Shown: positions 32,083 to 41,148 of the stretch, piece after piece
Numbering within the stretch: position 1 is the stretch's first letter
Layout of the letters: each line of letters begins with the position of its first letter
NCBI RefSeq assembly: GCF_003569045.1
Contig: NZ_BFCB01000002.1
Coordinates: 682,001-746,000 of the forward strand
From: Aggregatilinea lenta
GTDB taxonomy: Bacteria; Chloroflexota; Anaerolineae; Aggregatilineales; Aggregatilineaceae
DNA length: 64,000 nt
Reading direction: 5' to 3'
Notes under the pieces: generated by a model
The model's input: the letters and a program-made list of their open reading frames with translations, nothing else
Database searches by the model: none
What the model was told of the DNA's origin: nothing
Program-made: the position numbers and the translations under genes

Positions 32083-32970
32083 ATGCACATCGGCTTACAG
32101 ATCCCCTCGTTCAAATATCCGGGCGGAACGGCGGCCATCCGTCCGACCCTGAAAGAGATCGTCACCACCGCCGAGGCGGCTGGATTCTATAGCCTGTGGG
32201 TGATGGACCATTACTACCAGATCCAGAACCTGTTCGGGGAAACCTACCGCGACCCGATGATGGAAGCCTACACCACGCTCGGTTACCTGGCCGGGCTGAC
32301 CGACACGCCGGCGCTCGGCGTGCTGGTGACGGGTGTCATCTACCGCCACCCGTCGGTCCTGCTGAAGATGGTCAACACGCTCGACATCCTCTCCGGCGGG
32401 CGCGCCTATTTCGGCATCGGGGCGGCGTGGTACCAGGGTGAGGCTGAGGGCTTCGGCATCCCCTATCCGAGCACCAGCGAGCGCTACGAATGGCTCGAAG
32501 ACACGCTGCAATACGCGCATGCGCTGTGGAGCAGCGACGAAACCAGCTTCGAGGGCCAGCACGTCACCGCGCCAAAGGCGACCAACAACCCGCGCCCACT
32601 CAGCCAGCCGCACCCGCGTATCATGGTCGGCGGCATGGGGCCGACCAAGACGCTGCGGTTGGTGGCGCAGTACGCGAACGCCTGCAACTTCTTCGAGCAA
32701 GCCGGCCCGGAGCGGTTGCAGCAGTCGCTGGACACGCTCAAGGCGCACTGCGAGCGGCTGGGGCGCGACTACGACGCCATCGAGAAGACGGCGCTGTGCA
32801 CGGTGCACCTCGCGCCGGGCAAAGATACCGTGAGCGGCACGCTGGACCGGCTGAAGGCGCTGGCGGACATGGGCTTCTCGCACGCGATCTGTAACTTACC
32901 CAATGTGTACGAGATCGCGCCGCTGGGGACGTTCGGCCAGGAGATCGTCCCGGCTGCGGCGGCGCTGTAA
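32083..32970 (+). CDS. F420-dependent LLM-class oxidoreductase (TIGR03560-like)
   Basis: A 295-residue bacterial luciferase-like TIM-barrel protein. 'AEAAGFYSLWVMDHYY' (about 27-42), 'VTGVIYRHPSVLLKM' with the F420/FMN binding strand (about 83), 'RAYFGIGAAWYQGEAEGFG' region (about 107-125) and 'PRIMVGGMGPTKTLRL' (about 180) match the F420-dependent LLM subgroup. It reduces or oxidises an organic substrate with coenzyme F420 in the cytoplasm. ATG at 32083 has GGAG eight bases upstream. It is divergent from the sugar kinase fusion. Confidence 0.85.
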   Translation: MHIGLQIPSFKYPGGTAAIRPTLKEIVTTAEAAGFYSLWVMDHYYQIQNLFGETYRDPMMEAYTTLGYLAGLTDTPALGVLVTGVIYRHPSVLLKMVNTLDILSGGRAYFGIGAAWYQGEAEGFGIPYPSTSERYEWLEDTLQYAHALWSSDETSFEGQHVTAPKATNNPRPLSQPHPRIMVGGMGPTKTLRLVAQYANACNFFEQAGPERLQQSLDTLKAHCERLGRDYDAIEKTALCTVHLAPGKDTVSGTLDRLKALADMGFSHAICNLPNVYEIAPLGTFGQEIVPAAAAL

Positions 32971-32996
32971 TGCGGGCTTAGACCCACTGCGATCAA

Positions 32997-33125
32997 AATA
33001 GGGGCGTATGCGATACGCCCTACGCAAAAACCCGATTTCCACGATCCGTAGGGGCGGGGCTTGCTCCGCCCGTTTTTCTCCTTCCCTCCGTTCGCATGGA
33101 GGAAGGGGTCAGGGGATGGGGCACC
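32997..33125. repeat. Cluster of A1, A2 and C-like repeats
   Basis: A1 at about 33000-33024 (TAGGGGCGTAT, GCG, ATACGCCCTA), A2 at about 33047-33075 (GTAGGGGCGGGGC, TTGC, TCCGCCCG then TTTTT), and a short C-like block at about 33080-33120. The last 90 bases of this gap show a degenerate TCCCTAATCCCTG-type run. Confidence 0.8.
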
Positions 33126-33210
33126 ATTATCCGGATCGCATAGCCGGATTTGAGAATCGAACCTGCCCCACTCCGGCTTTTCCCTAATCCCTGTCCCCAG
33201 TCCCCGATCC

Positions 33211-35727
33211 CTAATCAATCTCCGGCAGCGGATCGTCGTCGGGCAAAAACGGCAGGTCCGCGTCCCCGTCCCGCAGAACCTCGACCGGCAGCGCGTCGTC
33301 CGGGGACGGTTCCGCCTCGTCCGCGACTGGCACGGGCACGGTGGATGGATCGCGCACGACCTGCGGCGCGGCATCGGGCGGCAGCGTCACCTCGCCACCG
33401 GATGCGAAGCGGATCGTGGTGCCCTCCGGGCCGCGCGTGATGCGCGCGCCATGCTGGGTCCAGGCCATGCGCTCGCCCCCGAACGCCAGCGGGCTGCTGA
33501 TCACGGCGCGATCCGGCGCGGGCACGTACGCCCCGAACAAGCGCGCAAACCACGCCAGCGAGGCCGCCCCGCTGACCACGCCGCTGTCGCCGATGCCGTC
33601 GCCCGTATCCGCGTTGTATCCGGCGCGGAAGCTCTGCCCACTGCTCAGGCCGCGTACCTGTGCGGCCAGCACGCGCCGAAACAGGTCGGCAGCCTCCGTG
33701 CGCCGCCCGCGATCCATCAGCGCCCAGGCCAGCAGCATGTTCCAGTACGGCCACATTGTCGCCCCGCCCGTCGCGTAAGCCGGATCGTCGGGCGGGCAGC
33801 CGGGCACACCGTAGATCCGCCAGTAGCGCGCCGGGTCGGTCAGCACGGCAATCAGCGCGTCGGCCTGCTCATCGCTGAGCGCGTTGGTCCACAGCGGCAC
33901 GAACTGCGACAGATCCGCCTGGCGCAAATTGACCGTGCCGACCTGCACGGTGTACACCCGGCTCAAGCCGGAAACCTTCAGAGAGCTGATCTCGCTCCAC
34001 ACGGTGCGCGTCGTCGCCACGCCGGTGCTGCGATACCAGTCGAACGCCTCGCCAGGGATGTCCTCGTGCGCGGGCTTGCCCTGGGCGTCCTTGCCCTCGA
34101 CGGTGCAGCTCAGCGCGGGCTTGCGCGTCATCCCGCCGATCGCGCGCAGGATCAGGCGGCTCGGCGCGAGCAGCGTGGTCGGTTCGCGCAGCGGCTGGTC
34201 GCCCTTCGCCTCGTAGATGATGTCGCCCGCCGGGGACGTGTGCGTGTCCCGGTCGCGGATGAAAAACGTCTGCGCGTCCGCGTCCCACAACGCTTGCAGT
34301 TTGGCCGCCAGCGCGTCGCGTCGCGCCGTGAGCGCCGTCACGTCGTCGGGACGCCCCAATACGTCCGCGATGCGCGCCAATACGTCGGCCTCGCGCACGA
34401 GATACGCGGCCAGATCCGGCGATTCGACCGTGCTGATATCCAAACCCTGCCCGCCGTTCGATGCCATCCCGAACAGCGGCCCGCCAAACGCGCCCTGCTC
34501 GACCTGCGACCATTCCGGCAGGCCGTCGCCGTCGCGATCCATATCCGGCCTGAACCAGCGCTCGAAGAAGCGGCGCAGGCCGGGGAAGATCTCGCCCAGC
34601 AGCGCCTTGTCGCGCGTGTAGTGGTAGACGGTGTAAGCCAGCGTCGCCAGCAGCGGCGGCGCGAGCACGCCCGTGCGCTGCCCATCCAGGCCGGGTCGCG
34701 CGTCGATCCAGCCGTCGTGCTGCTGCACGGCCAAAAAGTTGCGCACGATACCTTTCGCCAGTTCCGGCGCGGCCAGCGCCACGCCCGGCGCGATCAGCAG
34801 CGCGTCCGGCAGAGACTGCCCGCCCCACGCCGTGTTGAAGCCGCTGGCGTGCGTGCCGCCGAGCGGATAGCCGTCCAGCGGGCGGCGCGCGGACACAAAC
34901 GAAGGGAACGGCAGGCTGCCCGTCGCGCCCAAAAAGCTGCGCAGCACGACCTGCTGGCTCCACGCCAGCGCCGCGTCCCAGTCGGCGTGCCCGGTTTCGA
35001 TCTGCGGCTGGGCGCGCAGCCGCCGCTCGATCGCGGCGAAGTGCGGCGTCCAGCTCTGCGCCAGCCACTTGTGCGCCAGCAGCAGACTCTCGTCGCGGGT
35101 CGGCAGGCTCGCCAGCGTCCAGCGCACGGTGGCCTCTTCGCTCGGCGCCAGCGACAGCACGCGCGTCAGGCGCGGACGCGTGCCCACCCCGGTCGCGCCT
35201 TCCAGCAGCAGCACCGGCTGAAGCCCCTCCATGCGACCCAGTTGCAGCGCGCTCTGGTCGTTTTGCAGCGTCAGGAACAGGATCTGCACCCCGGCGTTGC
35301 GTGTCGTGGCGATCTGCGCGACGAGGTCGAGCTGCACGCTGATCGCCTGCGCGCCCGTGTTGTGCAGCGTAAAACGTCCGCCCATAACCTGCGACTCGAT
35401 GGCCCACACGTCCAGTTCGACCTGCACCGCTGGCGTCAGCGCGGCATGCAGTCGCAGCCAGTCCGGCGCGAAGCCCACGATCTCCGGCGGCTGGCTGTAG
35501 CCCTGCGCCTCGTAGATCTGCCGCCGCCCGATCTGCCAGATCGGGACCAGCCGCGCCAGCCCGACTCGGCCCCCATAGCGCGTTTCGAGCGCCAGCGCGG
35601 GCTTGTCCGGCGCGCCCAAACTGAGCTGCCAGATCTGGTCATCGCCCAGCGACGTGCGCCCGCTGCGCGCGTCCGCCGCGATGCGCGGATCCATCGGGTC
35701 TCCCACCGTCAAATGCCATTCGCGCAT
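33211..35727 (-). CDS. Glycoside hydrolase, six-hairpin fold (GH63/mannosylglycerate-hydrolase-like)
   Basis: An 838-residue protein with an N-terminal beta-sandwich (about 1-230) and an (alpha/alpha)6 region (about 250-820). In the latter 'NTAWGGQSLPDA' (about 320), 'AVQQHDGWIDARPG' (about 350), 'DRDGDGLPEWSQVEQG' (about 435) and the C-terminal 'GGATMWPYWNMLLAWALMD' (about 690) resemble GH63/MGH-type enzymes that cleave alpha-linked sugars. An insertion of about 110 residues splits the catalytic domain near residues 540-650. No signal peptide, so likely cytoplasmic. ATG at 35727 with AAAGGG upstream. Exact substrate unknown. Confidence 0.7.
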   Translation of the reverse strand: MREWHLTVGDPMDPRIAADARSGRTSLGDDQIWQLSLGAPDKPALALETRYGGRVGLARLVPIWQIGRRQIYEAQGYSQPPEIVGFAPDWLRLHAALTPAVQVELDVWAIESQVMGGRFTLHNTGAQAISVQLDLVAQIATTRNAGVQILFLTLQNDQSALQLGRMEGLQPVLLLEGATGVGTRPRLTRVLSLAPSEEATVRWTLASLPTRDESLLLAHKWLAQSWTPHFAAIERRLRAQPQIETGHADWDAALAWSQQVVLRSFLGATGSLPFPSFVSARRPLDGYPLGGTHASGFNTAWGGQSLPDALLIAPGVALAAPELAKGIVRNFLAVQQHDGWIDARPGLDGQRTGVLAPPLLATLAYTVYHYTRDKALLGEIFPGLRRFFERWFRPDMDRDGDGLPEWSQVEQGAFGGPLFGMASNGGQGLDISTVESPDLAAYLVREADVLARIADVLGRPDDVTALTARRDALAAKLQALWDADAQTFFIRDRDTHTSPAGDIIYEAKGDQPLREPTTLLAPSRLILRAIGGMTRKPALSCTVEGKDAQGKPAHEDIPGEAFDWYRSTGVATTRTVWSEISSLKVSGLSRVYTVQVGTVNLRQADLSQFVPLWTNALSDEQADALIAVLTDPARYWRIYGVPGCPPDDPAYATGGATMWPYWNMLLAWALMDRGRRTEAADLFRRVLAAQVRGLSSGQSFRAGYNADTGDGIGDSGVVSGAASLAWFARLFGAYVPAPDRAVISSPLAFGGERMAWTQHGARITRGPEGTTIRFASGGEVTLPPDAAPQVVRDPSTVPVPVADEAEPSPDDALPVEVLRDGDADLPFLPDDDPLPEID

Positions 35728-35967
35728 AATGTTCCCTTTCAGGCAACGCCGCAGACTCCCGTGCCGGTTCCCCATGCTGCGGCCTGCGCAGACGTTCGTT
35801 TCTATAACCTTAATACGAATTGAAGGCCGATGAAAGTTGCAGAACGCGGAAATCGCCAGATGTCACGAAGATGTCAGCCTGGGCCGGGTCGTGTCAGGCT
35901 CCGTCAGGCTGGCGGCAGGCTCCACGAGAACCGCCCCACGCCATACGTGTGGCGTCGGCCCACCAGA

Positions 35968-35997
35968 CAAAAACAGGCGGACCCGTGGCCCGCCTGT
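35968..35997 (-). terminator. Intrinsic terminator of the lipoprotein gene
   Basis: On the minus strand ACAGGCGG and CCGCCTGT form an 8-bp stem with a 9-nt loop followed by TTTTTG, about 25 bases after the stop at 36023. Confidence 0.82.
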
Positions 35998-36022
35998 CTG
36001 AACTTTGCAGAATGTCGATCCG

Positions 36023-36910
36023 CTACTGCTGCGGCGCGTTGAGTTTCCACGTACCGCCCTGGCAGTCGCCGCGAATGTCGCCCTCGAAGAACGAGATCGT
36101 CTGCCCCTCAAAGGTCGTCAGGCGGTGCTCGCCGGGGCCGGGGTAGTACTGGCCGTCCTGCACGTAGCCGCCGAAGACGTAGGTGTAGTTGCTGGTCAGT
36201 TCCAGTTCCGGCGTGGTGGCCCAACCGACCGCGTCGTGGATCGTCTCGTTGTTGCGCCACAGCTTGCCGAACCCGCGACGCGGCTGGATCAGGCCCTCCG
36301 GCGCGGTGATGGTCGAGTCGATCTCCGGCTCGCCTTCTTCGAACGTGTCGTTGAAGCAGTACCAGTCGCCCCGGTTCGGGTCGTCAGCAGAATTCGCCAT
36401 CACCCAGATCTCGCGCGTGGGGCGGATCCAGAACATGCGCCCCGTCTCGTAGACCTGCTCCGCGATCTGCACCTGCGTGTTGACCGGCGTCGGGAACAAT
36501 TCCGGCGCGGCGGTTTCGGCGGCGGTGGCATTCGCCGTGACACCCGCCGTCGGCGTGCCTGCGGTCGCGTTCGGATCGGGCGTCGCGGGTGTGGCCGCCG
36601 TCGCGGAGCTGTCCGGCGTAATCGTCAGCAGGGCGGTGTCCGGGGGCAGCGGTCCCCCGGCGACCGTCGCGGAGCCGTCCGGCGTCACCGTCTGCATGAC
36701 GGTCGCCACAGGCTCGGCAGCTTCCTGCGTCCCCGACACGTCTGTCGCTTCCGCGGTGCCCGCCTGTGCAACCGGCGTCCCCACGTCCCCGGTGGGCGGC
36801 GTGGTCGCCGTAATGATCACAAAGATTTGAGTGGGCGGTTGATCTTCGTCGCAAGCCGCCAGCAGCAGCGCCAGCAGCGCAATGACTAGCAAAATGACAG
36901 ATTTTCGCAT
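36023..36910 (-). CDS. Lipoprotein with Thr/Pro-rich linker and C-terminal folded domain
   Basis: A 295-residue protein. The signal 'MRKSVILL...LLLAAC' has a lipobox with Cys20 as the lipid-anchor residue. Then comes a low-complexity Thr/Ala/Pro linker (about 25-150) and a C-terminal domain of about 145 residues with paired Cys ('WYCFNDT', 'GDCQGGT'). The domain is unrecognised. The protein sits on the outside of the membrane on a flexible stalk. ATG at 36910 has GGAGAGA upstream; the longer open frame upstream is not coding. Neighbours are unrelated, so monocistronic. Confidence 0.8.
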   Translation of the reverse strand: MRKSVILLVIALLALLLAACDEDQPPTQIFVIITATTPPTGDVGTPVAQAGTAEATDVSGTQEAAEPVATVMQTVTPDGSATVAGGPLPPDTALLTITPDSSATAATPATPDPNATAGTPTAGVTANATAAETAAPELFPTPVNTQVQIAEQVYETGRMFWIRPTREIWVMANSADDPNRGDWYCFNDTFEEGEPEIDSTITAPEGLIQPRRGFGKLWRNNETIHDAVGWATTPELELTSNYTYVFGGYVQDGQYYPGPGEHRLTTFEGQTISFFEGDIRGDCQGGTWKLNAPQQ

Positions 36911-37032
36911 GTCTCTCTCCGGTCGTTTCATCAGCCCCCAACTCATCATCCCCGAACAGTGATTGTAACAGTACGGGCAAGGGATGCAAAAGGCGGGCAC
37001 GCGGAACGCACGCGAAAACTGGCTGGCGGACG

Positions 37033-37614
37033 TTACTCCGGCTCCTGGATCACGCTGGCCTGATACGTGTCCACTTCGAGGTCCGGGCTGCGCCAGGCGT
37101 CGGACGCAAAGCCCATTTTTTGGCTGAGTAAAGCGAGGAACAATGCAGGCTCTGACGCACTTTCCCAGACCTGGGGCAGAAACGTCGCGCGGTGGCCCGC
37201 CAGCCGCAGCGTGACGCCGTCCACGCCGGGGCGGAGTCGCGCGATCAGGTCGTTGGGACTGTCGAAGGTGAGCGGCTGCGGCGGCGTAAGCACGCTGATC
37301 TCGATGTGCAGATCGGGCACTTCGGGCGCGGTCACGGGCATGAAGCGCGGATCGTGCAGCGCGGTCTGCCCGGTGGTGATCACGACCTCCTCCGCCAGGG
37401 CGCGCTGCGCCACGAGCGTGCCCGTACAGCCGCGCAGCTCGCCGTTGCCGCGTTGGCGCAGCGTCACGAAGCACGCGCGCGGCTCGCGCAAGGCGGGCGG
37501 CATCACGTCCAGATCCACGTACGGCACGACGCGGCGCAGGGTGATCTCGTCGAGCGCAAGGCGCGCCAGGGTCAGCAGTGTGCGCTGCTCGTCGGGTGTA
37601 TAAACGCCAGTCAT
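37033..37614 (-). CDS. AMMECR1-domain protein
   Basis: A 193-residue protein with the AMMECR1 fold: 'ACFVTLRQRGNGELRGCTGTL' is the signature (L-R-G-C-[TI]-G; about 48-68, shown here in short), then 'ALHDPRFMPVT' and 'IEISVLTPPQPL'. AMMECR1 proteins occur in all domains, and the bacterial role is unknown; a radical-SAM partner (AmmB) is common but absent here. ATG at 37614 has GAGGGGGAG upstream. A TGTTATACT extended -10 lies about 45 bases upstream. Confidence 0.85.
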   Translation of the reverse strand: MTGVYTPDEQRTLLTLARLALDEITLRRVVPYVDLDVMPPALREPRACFVTLRQRGNGELRGCTGTLVAQRALAEEVVITTGQTALHDPRFMPVTAPEVPDLHIEISVLTPPQPLTFDSPNDLIARLRPGVDGVTLRLAGHRATFLPQVWESASEPALFLALLSQKMGFASDAWRSPDLEVDTYQASVIQEPE

Positions 37615-37657
37615 CTCCCCCTCGTCCCCCGGTTGAGGCGTATCGACGCGTATTCCT

Positions 37658-37666
37658 AGTATAACA
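37658..37666 (-). promoter_or_regulatory. Extended -10 promoter of the AMMECR1 gene
   Basis: On the minus strand TGTTATACT (37658-37666), 44 bases before the ATG at 37614. Confidence 0.55.
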
Positions 37667-37712
37667 TCGGTCTTGCGCGGACTCGCCGCGCAGTCCGTCA
37701 CCGGGGCGCAGC

Positions 37713-38471
37713 TCAGGGCAGGGTGTGGCGCATCCAGACGTTCGGCTCGACGTAGACGCCATGCCCGGCCTCGCGGTCGATCGTGACTGGGGCCAGCGCG
37801 CCGGGGACGATGTGCGCGCCGGACGCGGGCAGCGCCATGCCGGTCCACGCCTCCCAGTCGGCGGGCGAGCCGGTAATGCGCATGGAACGCGGGCAGATGC
37901 GAATAATCTCTGCGCCGAGGCGGGCATGCACGCGCAGCCAGGGGTCGAAGGGCAGGCCCTCGGCGGTCGTCCAGGTGACGTATTCGTCCATCGGGATGAG
38001 CGGGTAGCGGCTTTTCAGACTGGGACGCACGGGCGCGATCAGCGTATCGAAGCCGTGCGCCTGGCCGATGCCGCGCATGGCCGACACCATTTTGGTGCTC
38101 AGGCCGCGCCCCTGGTGGTCGGGATGAATCGAAATCGAGAGGGCGCAGAGCAGCGTGGGCGCGAGACCAGCCTCACGGCCCGTGAACGCGCGGGCGAGCG
38201 CCCAGTCCCACCCGTCGTCCGGCAGGTCATCCAGCGGCGCGTCAAAGCCAAGCGGGGCGCAGTTGCCGAAGGCGATCACCCCGCCCGCCCCGGCGTCGAC
38301 GAGCGCGAACTGGTACTCCGGGAACTCGGTGTACAGGCGGTCCCAATAAACGTCGGCCACGTCGTCGTTGAGCATGAACCACGGCCACGCCAGCGGGATG
38401 ATCGCGTCGGCGAGCGCGCGCAGGTCGGGGTGCTGATCAAGCGTCAGGATTTGCAGGGCGGAGCTGTCCAT
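37713..38471 (-). CDS. GNAT-family acetyltransferase
   Basis: A 252-residue protein with a central GNAT core: 'ISIHPDHQGRGLSTKMV' (about 112-128) gives the acetyl-CoA binding Q/R-x-x-G-x-G/A loop, followed by 'GFDTLIAPVRPSLKSRYP'. The last 90 residues (LRVHARLGAEIIRICP onwards) form the extension seen in acyl-modifying GNATs. The substrate is unknown. Its 5' end overlaps the end of the metalloenzyme gene by 35 bases, so the two are transcribed together. Confidence 0.8.
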   Translation of the reverse strand: MDSSALQILTLDQHPDLRALADAIIPLAWPWFMLNDDVADVYWDRLYTEFPEYQFALVDAGAGGVIAFGNCAPLGFDAPLDDLPDDGWDWALARAFTGREAGLAPTLLCALSISIHPDHQGRGLSTKMVSAMRGIGQAHGFDTLIAPVRPSLKSRYPLIPMDEYVTWTTAEGLPFDPWLRVHARLGAEIIRICPRSMRITGSPADWEAWTGMALPASGAHIVPGALAPVTIDREAGHGVYVEPNVWMRHTLP

Positions 38472-39438
38472 CGTTCGGTCCTTTCGGTGGTGGAGTCATG
38501 CCGTCCATGCCCAGCACGCGCAGAATGCCCGGCGTGATGCCGGTCAGGTCGTGCAGGCCGTCCGCGAACGTGTGCCGCGCCGCGCCGATGACCACGGTCG
38601 GCACCGCGTTTTCGGTGTGGTGCCGCGTGGTGAGGTCTTCCATGTTGCCGTGATCGCTGGTGATCACGACCAGACCGTGCGCGTCATCCCAGGCGTCCAG
38701 CAGCCCCGCCATCACGCCGTCGAACAGCTCCAGCAGCGCGACGCCGCGCGCCAGTGGCCCTCGGTGCCCGATCACGTCGGTGATCCAATGCTCGAAGAAG
38801 GTCAGCGTGCGCGCCTGCGACAGCGCCGCCAGCCGCTGCCCGGCGTCGGCGCACTCGTAAACCGGCGTGTCGGTGTAGCCCAGCTCGTCGCGCCAGCCCT
38901 GCCCCGTCCAGTCAGGACTGAGCGCCGCGCCGGAATAAATGTCCGTGTCGGTGAACAGCGCCTGCCCGGCGGAGATGGCCGCCTGCTGGTTGGACGACGG
39001 CAGCCGCTTGCCACTCGCCACGGCCTCGTGGAAGCGCGGCGGGAACGCGTTGATCAGAGCCGCCGTGCCGCCCGCCGCCACGATACGCTTGAATACGTTG
39101 TCCTCGTTTACAATCGCGCGGACCTCGGCGTTGGGGCGCGGCCCGTAATGCTCGCCGATCTCGGCGGCCACGTTGCGCCCGGTGACGATCGTCGCCTGCC
39201 CGGTGGCGCTCTGCGGGCGGCCCGCCACACCCAAATTTGCGTCCGTGGGGATAAACAGCGCGCGCCCGGTGTCGCCGGGCGGGGTGCCGCGCAGCCAGTG
39301 ATGCCCTCCGGCCAGCGCGTCGAGCGTCGGGGTGTGCGCTGCTGCAAAGGGATTCACCGCCGGGTCGTCGTCGCCCAGCCCGATGCCGTCCAGAAACAGC
39401 AGCAGCACGTGATCGGTGTGCTCCGTGAAATCGCTCAT
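38437..39438 (-). CDS. Alkaline-phosphatase-superfamily metalloenzyme (phosphomutase/nuclease-like)
   Basis: A 333-residue protein. 'LLFLDGIGLGDDD' near the N-terminus gives the first metal Asp (about 16), 'QSATGQATIVTG' (about 75) resembles the nucleophile motif, and 'VITSDHGNMED' (about 256) and 'HHTENAVPT' (about 270) give further metal ligands, as in BPG-independent phosphoglycerate mutases, phosphopentomutases and related metalloenzymes. The precise reaction is unknown. The ATG at 39438 follows GGATCG and overlaps the preceding methyltransferase stop by four bases. Confidence 0.75.
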   Translation of the reverse strand: MSDFTEHTDHVLLLFLDGIGLGDDDPAVNPFAAAHTPTLDALAGGHHWLRGTPPGDTGRALFIPTDANLGVAGRPQSATGQATIVTGRNVAAEIGEHYGPRPNAEVRAIVNEDNVFKRIVAAGGTAALINAFPPRFHEAVASGKRLPSSNQQAAISAGQALFTDTDIYSGAALSPDWTGQGWRDELGYTDTPVYECADAGQRLAALSQARTLTFFEHWITDVIGHRGPLARGVALLELFDGVMAGLLDAWDDAHGLVVITSDHGNMEDLTTRHHTENAVPTVVIGAARHTFADGLHDLTGITPGILRVLGMDGMTPPPKGPNDGQLRPANPDA

Positions 39439-40055
39439 GGGCGATCCACCCGCCGCAGTGTGTACCACGCGCTCGGTCGCACGCGGGCGGTGTCCTGCCC
39501 CGGCACGCGCGCGACGATCTCGAAGTCCGGGCCGAACAGCGCCTCGACCCCGGCGGGATCGAGGCCTGCCGGGCGTCCGCTGCGGCCTATGTGCGGCATG
39601 AAGCCGTACAACAGGTACGCCGCGCCGGGACGCGTCAGGCGCTTAAGGTGCGCGGCATAGCCCAGACGCTGGTCGGAGCCGAGCACGTGCAGGCAGCCCA
39701 CATCCACCGCCAGGCCGAACGGCGGCTGCACATCATCCAGCCGCGCCACGTCGCCCACGCGGAACGTGGCCCGCCCGGCGAGTTCGGCGCGCGCGGCCTT
39801 ACGGCGCGCGGTGCGGATCGCGTTGGGCGCAAAGTCGATGCCCATCACGTCCCAGCCGTGCGCGGCCAGGAACAGCGACGACGTGCCGGTGCCGCAGCCC
39901 AGATCGAGCGCGCGCCCCGGCGGATTGCCCGCCGCCGCGTGCGCCGCGACCCACGCGACGATTTCCGGCGGCACGAGGCCGCGATCCCACGGCGCGTCGC
40001 CGCGCAGATAGCGCCACGTAAACCGCAGACGGGACCGGATCGACGGTGACAGCAT
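39435..40055 (-). CDS. Class I SAM-dependent methyltransferase
   Basis: A 206-residue methyltransferase: motif I 'ALDLGCGTGTSSLFLA' (about 49-64), motif II 'VMGIDFAPNAI' (about 70), 'VDVGCLHVL' post-motif (about 120). It resembles small thiopurine- or tellurite-resistance-type methyltransferases. ATG at 40055, with AGGGGGCC upstream, is chosen over the ATG at 40073. It is coupled to the metalloenzyme gene by a four-base overlap; substrate unknown. Confidence 0.78.
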   Translation of the reverse strand: MLSPSIRSRLRFTWRYLRGDAPWDRGLVPPEIVAWVAAHAAAGNPPGRALDLGCGTGTSSLFLAAHGWDVMGIDFAPNAIRTARRKAARAELAGRATFRVGDVARLDDVQPPFGLAVDVGCLHVLGSDQRLGYAAHLKRLTRPGAAYLLYGFMPHIGRSGRPAGLDPAGVEALFGPDFEIVARVPGQDTARVRPSAWYTLRRVDRP

Positions 40056-40092
40056 AAGAGGCCCCCTAACCAATAAGTGATGTCAGCGCAGG

Positions 40093-40752
40093 TCAGCGCG
40101 CGTTGGTGTGCAGGTAATCGAGAATGAACGGGTTGGTCGCGCGCTCCGCGCCGATCGTCGTGTTGTCCATGTGACCGGGCAGCACGGCCATGCTGTCGCC
40201 GAGCGGCAGCAGCTTGTCCACAATCGAGCGCATCAGCGTCTCGTAGTCGCCGCCGGGCAAATCGGTCCGCCCGATGCTGCCGCGAAACAGCACGTCGCCG
40301 CCGAACACCGTGTTTTCGCTGCGCAGCACGTAGACCACGTGGCCCGGCGCGTGCCCCGGCGTGAACAGCACCTCCAGCCGGATGGCGTCCACCTCGATCG
40401 CGTCGCCCTCCGCCACGAAGCCGTCCGGCTCCGCAGCGGGCGGCCCTTCGACGCCCAACCATGCCATCGTCGCCTGCGGCAGCAACTGCACCAGCGGCAG
40501 ATCCAGGCGATGGAGGCGGAACGGCGCGCCGGTCAGCCGCTTCAGCTCGTCGCTGGCCATAATGTGGTCGAAGTGCCCGTGCGTCGCCAGGATGTCGCGG
40601 ATGGTCCAGCCCTGGTCCTGCGCCGTCTTCAGGATCAGTCCGGCGCGGTCGACGGGGTCGATTACGACGGCACTACCGGTGTCTGTGTCGCCCACGATGT
40701 AACAGTTCGTCTGGATCGGACCTAGCGTGAGCTTGAGGATTTCAATCGCCAT
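40093..40752 (-). CDS. MBL-fold metallo-hydrolase (glyoxalase II-like)
   Basis: A 219-residue metallo-beta-lactamase-fold protein. The metal motif THGHFDHI (H58, H60, D62, H63), a third His in 'TPGHAPGHVVYV' (about 132), 'GGDVLFRGSIGRTDLPGGD' (about 150) and a final His in 'LPGHMDNTTIG' (about 190) are all present, so two zinc or iron ions can bind. The family includes glyoxalase II and persulfide dioxygenase. RBS GGAAGG nine bases upstream. It is 37 bases upstream of the methyltransferase gene and likely starts this run. Confidence 0.85.
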   Translation of the reverse strand: MAIEILKLTLGPIQTNCYIVGDTDTGSAVVIDPVDRAGLILKTAQDQGWTIRDILATHGHFDHIMASDELKRLTGAPFRLHRLDLPLVQLLPQATMAWLGVEGPPAAEPDGFVAEGDAIEVDAIRLEVLFTPGHAPGHVVYVLRSENTVFGGDVLFRGSIGRTDLPGGDYETLMRSIVDKLLPLGDSMAVLPGHMDNTTIGAERATNPFILDYLHTNAR

Positions 40753-40859
40753 AGGAGCGGCCTTCCTGCGGGTAGCCTGACTGGCCAGATGGTAGCGCCG
40801 CGCGCACGTCTTGCCAAAATGACGCAGGCGCGGCAGCGGACCTAACCCGTTTCCAACAA

Positions 40860-41130
40860 ATTGTTAAGCCCCGATAAATCCCGATAAAGCACAATATTAT
40901 AAGCTTAATTATTCTACCATCCTCACCGGGCCGATCCGTGCTTCTAACCGTCACGCGCACAACCCTTCGCCTTCTCGTAAATCGTCCGTTTTCCGTATCT
41001 CGACGTATTGGAATAGATCGGAGTCTAAAGTTCGTAAATAATTTAGATTCGGCGCAAAACCGGCACGATATTCATGTAAGGTTTACCCAGCGGCGTCGGT
41101 TTAAGAAGCAAACGGTCTTATAGGGTGTGG
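40860..41130. other. AT-rich gene-free stretch before the pilin-like gene
   Basis: A visibly AT-richer region with no gene I can support. It contains ATATTATAAGCTTAATTATT-like sequence (about 40893-40915) and TTTAGATTCGGC (about 41043). The promoter of the pilin-like gene and of the MBL gene must lie here, but I cannot point to one with confidence. Confidence 0.4.
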
Positions 41131-41148
41131 AAACTCATAGGAGGCAGC

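Noticed and set aside
33148-33175. T-arm-like GGTTCGATTC on the minus strand
   Set aside because: No pairing T-stem or acceptor stem around it and no other tRNA arms; it is not a tRNA.
33451-35823. A 790-residue open frame on the plus strand
   Set aside because: Antisense to the GH63-like hydrolase with the same Arg/Gln-rich composition as other shadow frames.
36911-37927. Upstream extension of the lipoprotein frame, giving 634 residues
   Set aside because: It covers the AMMECR1 gene in another frame and would bury the lipoprotein signal peptide; the ATG at 36910 has an RBS and lipobox.
40938-41123. 61-residue open frame
   Set aside because: No RBS, no recognisable composition, and in an AT-rich gap before the pilin-like gene.
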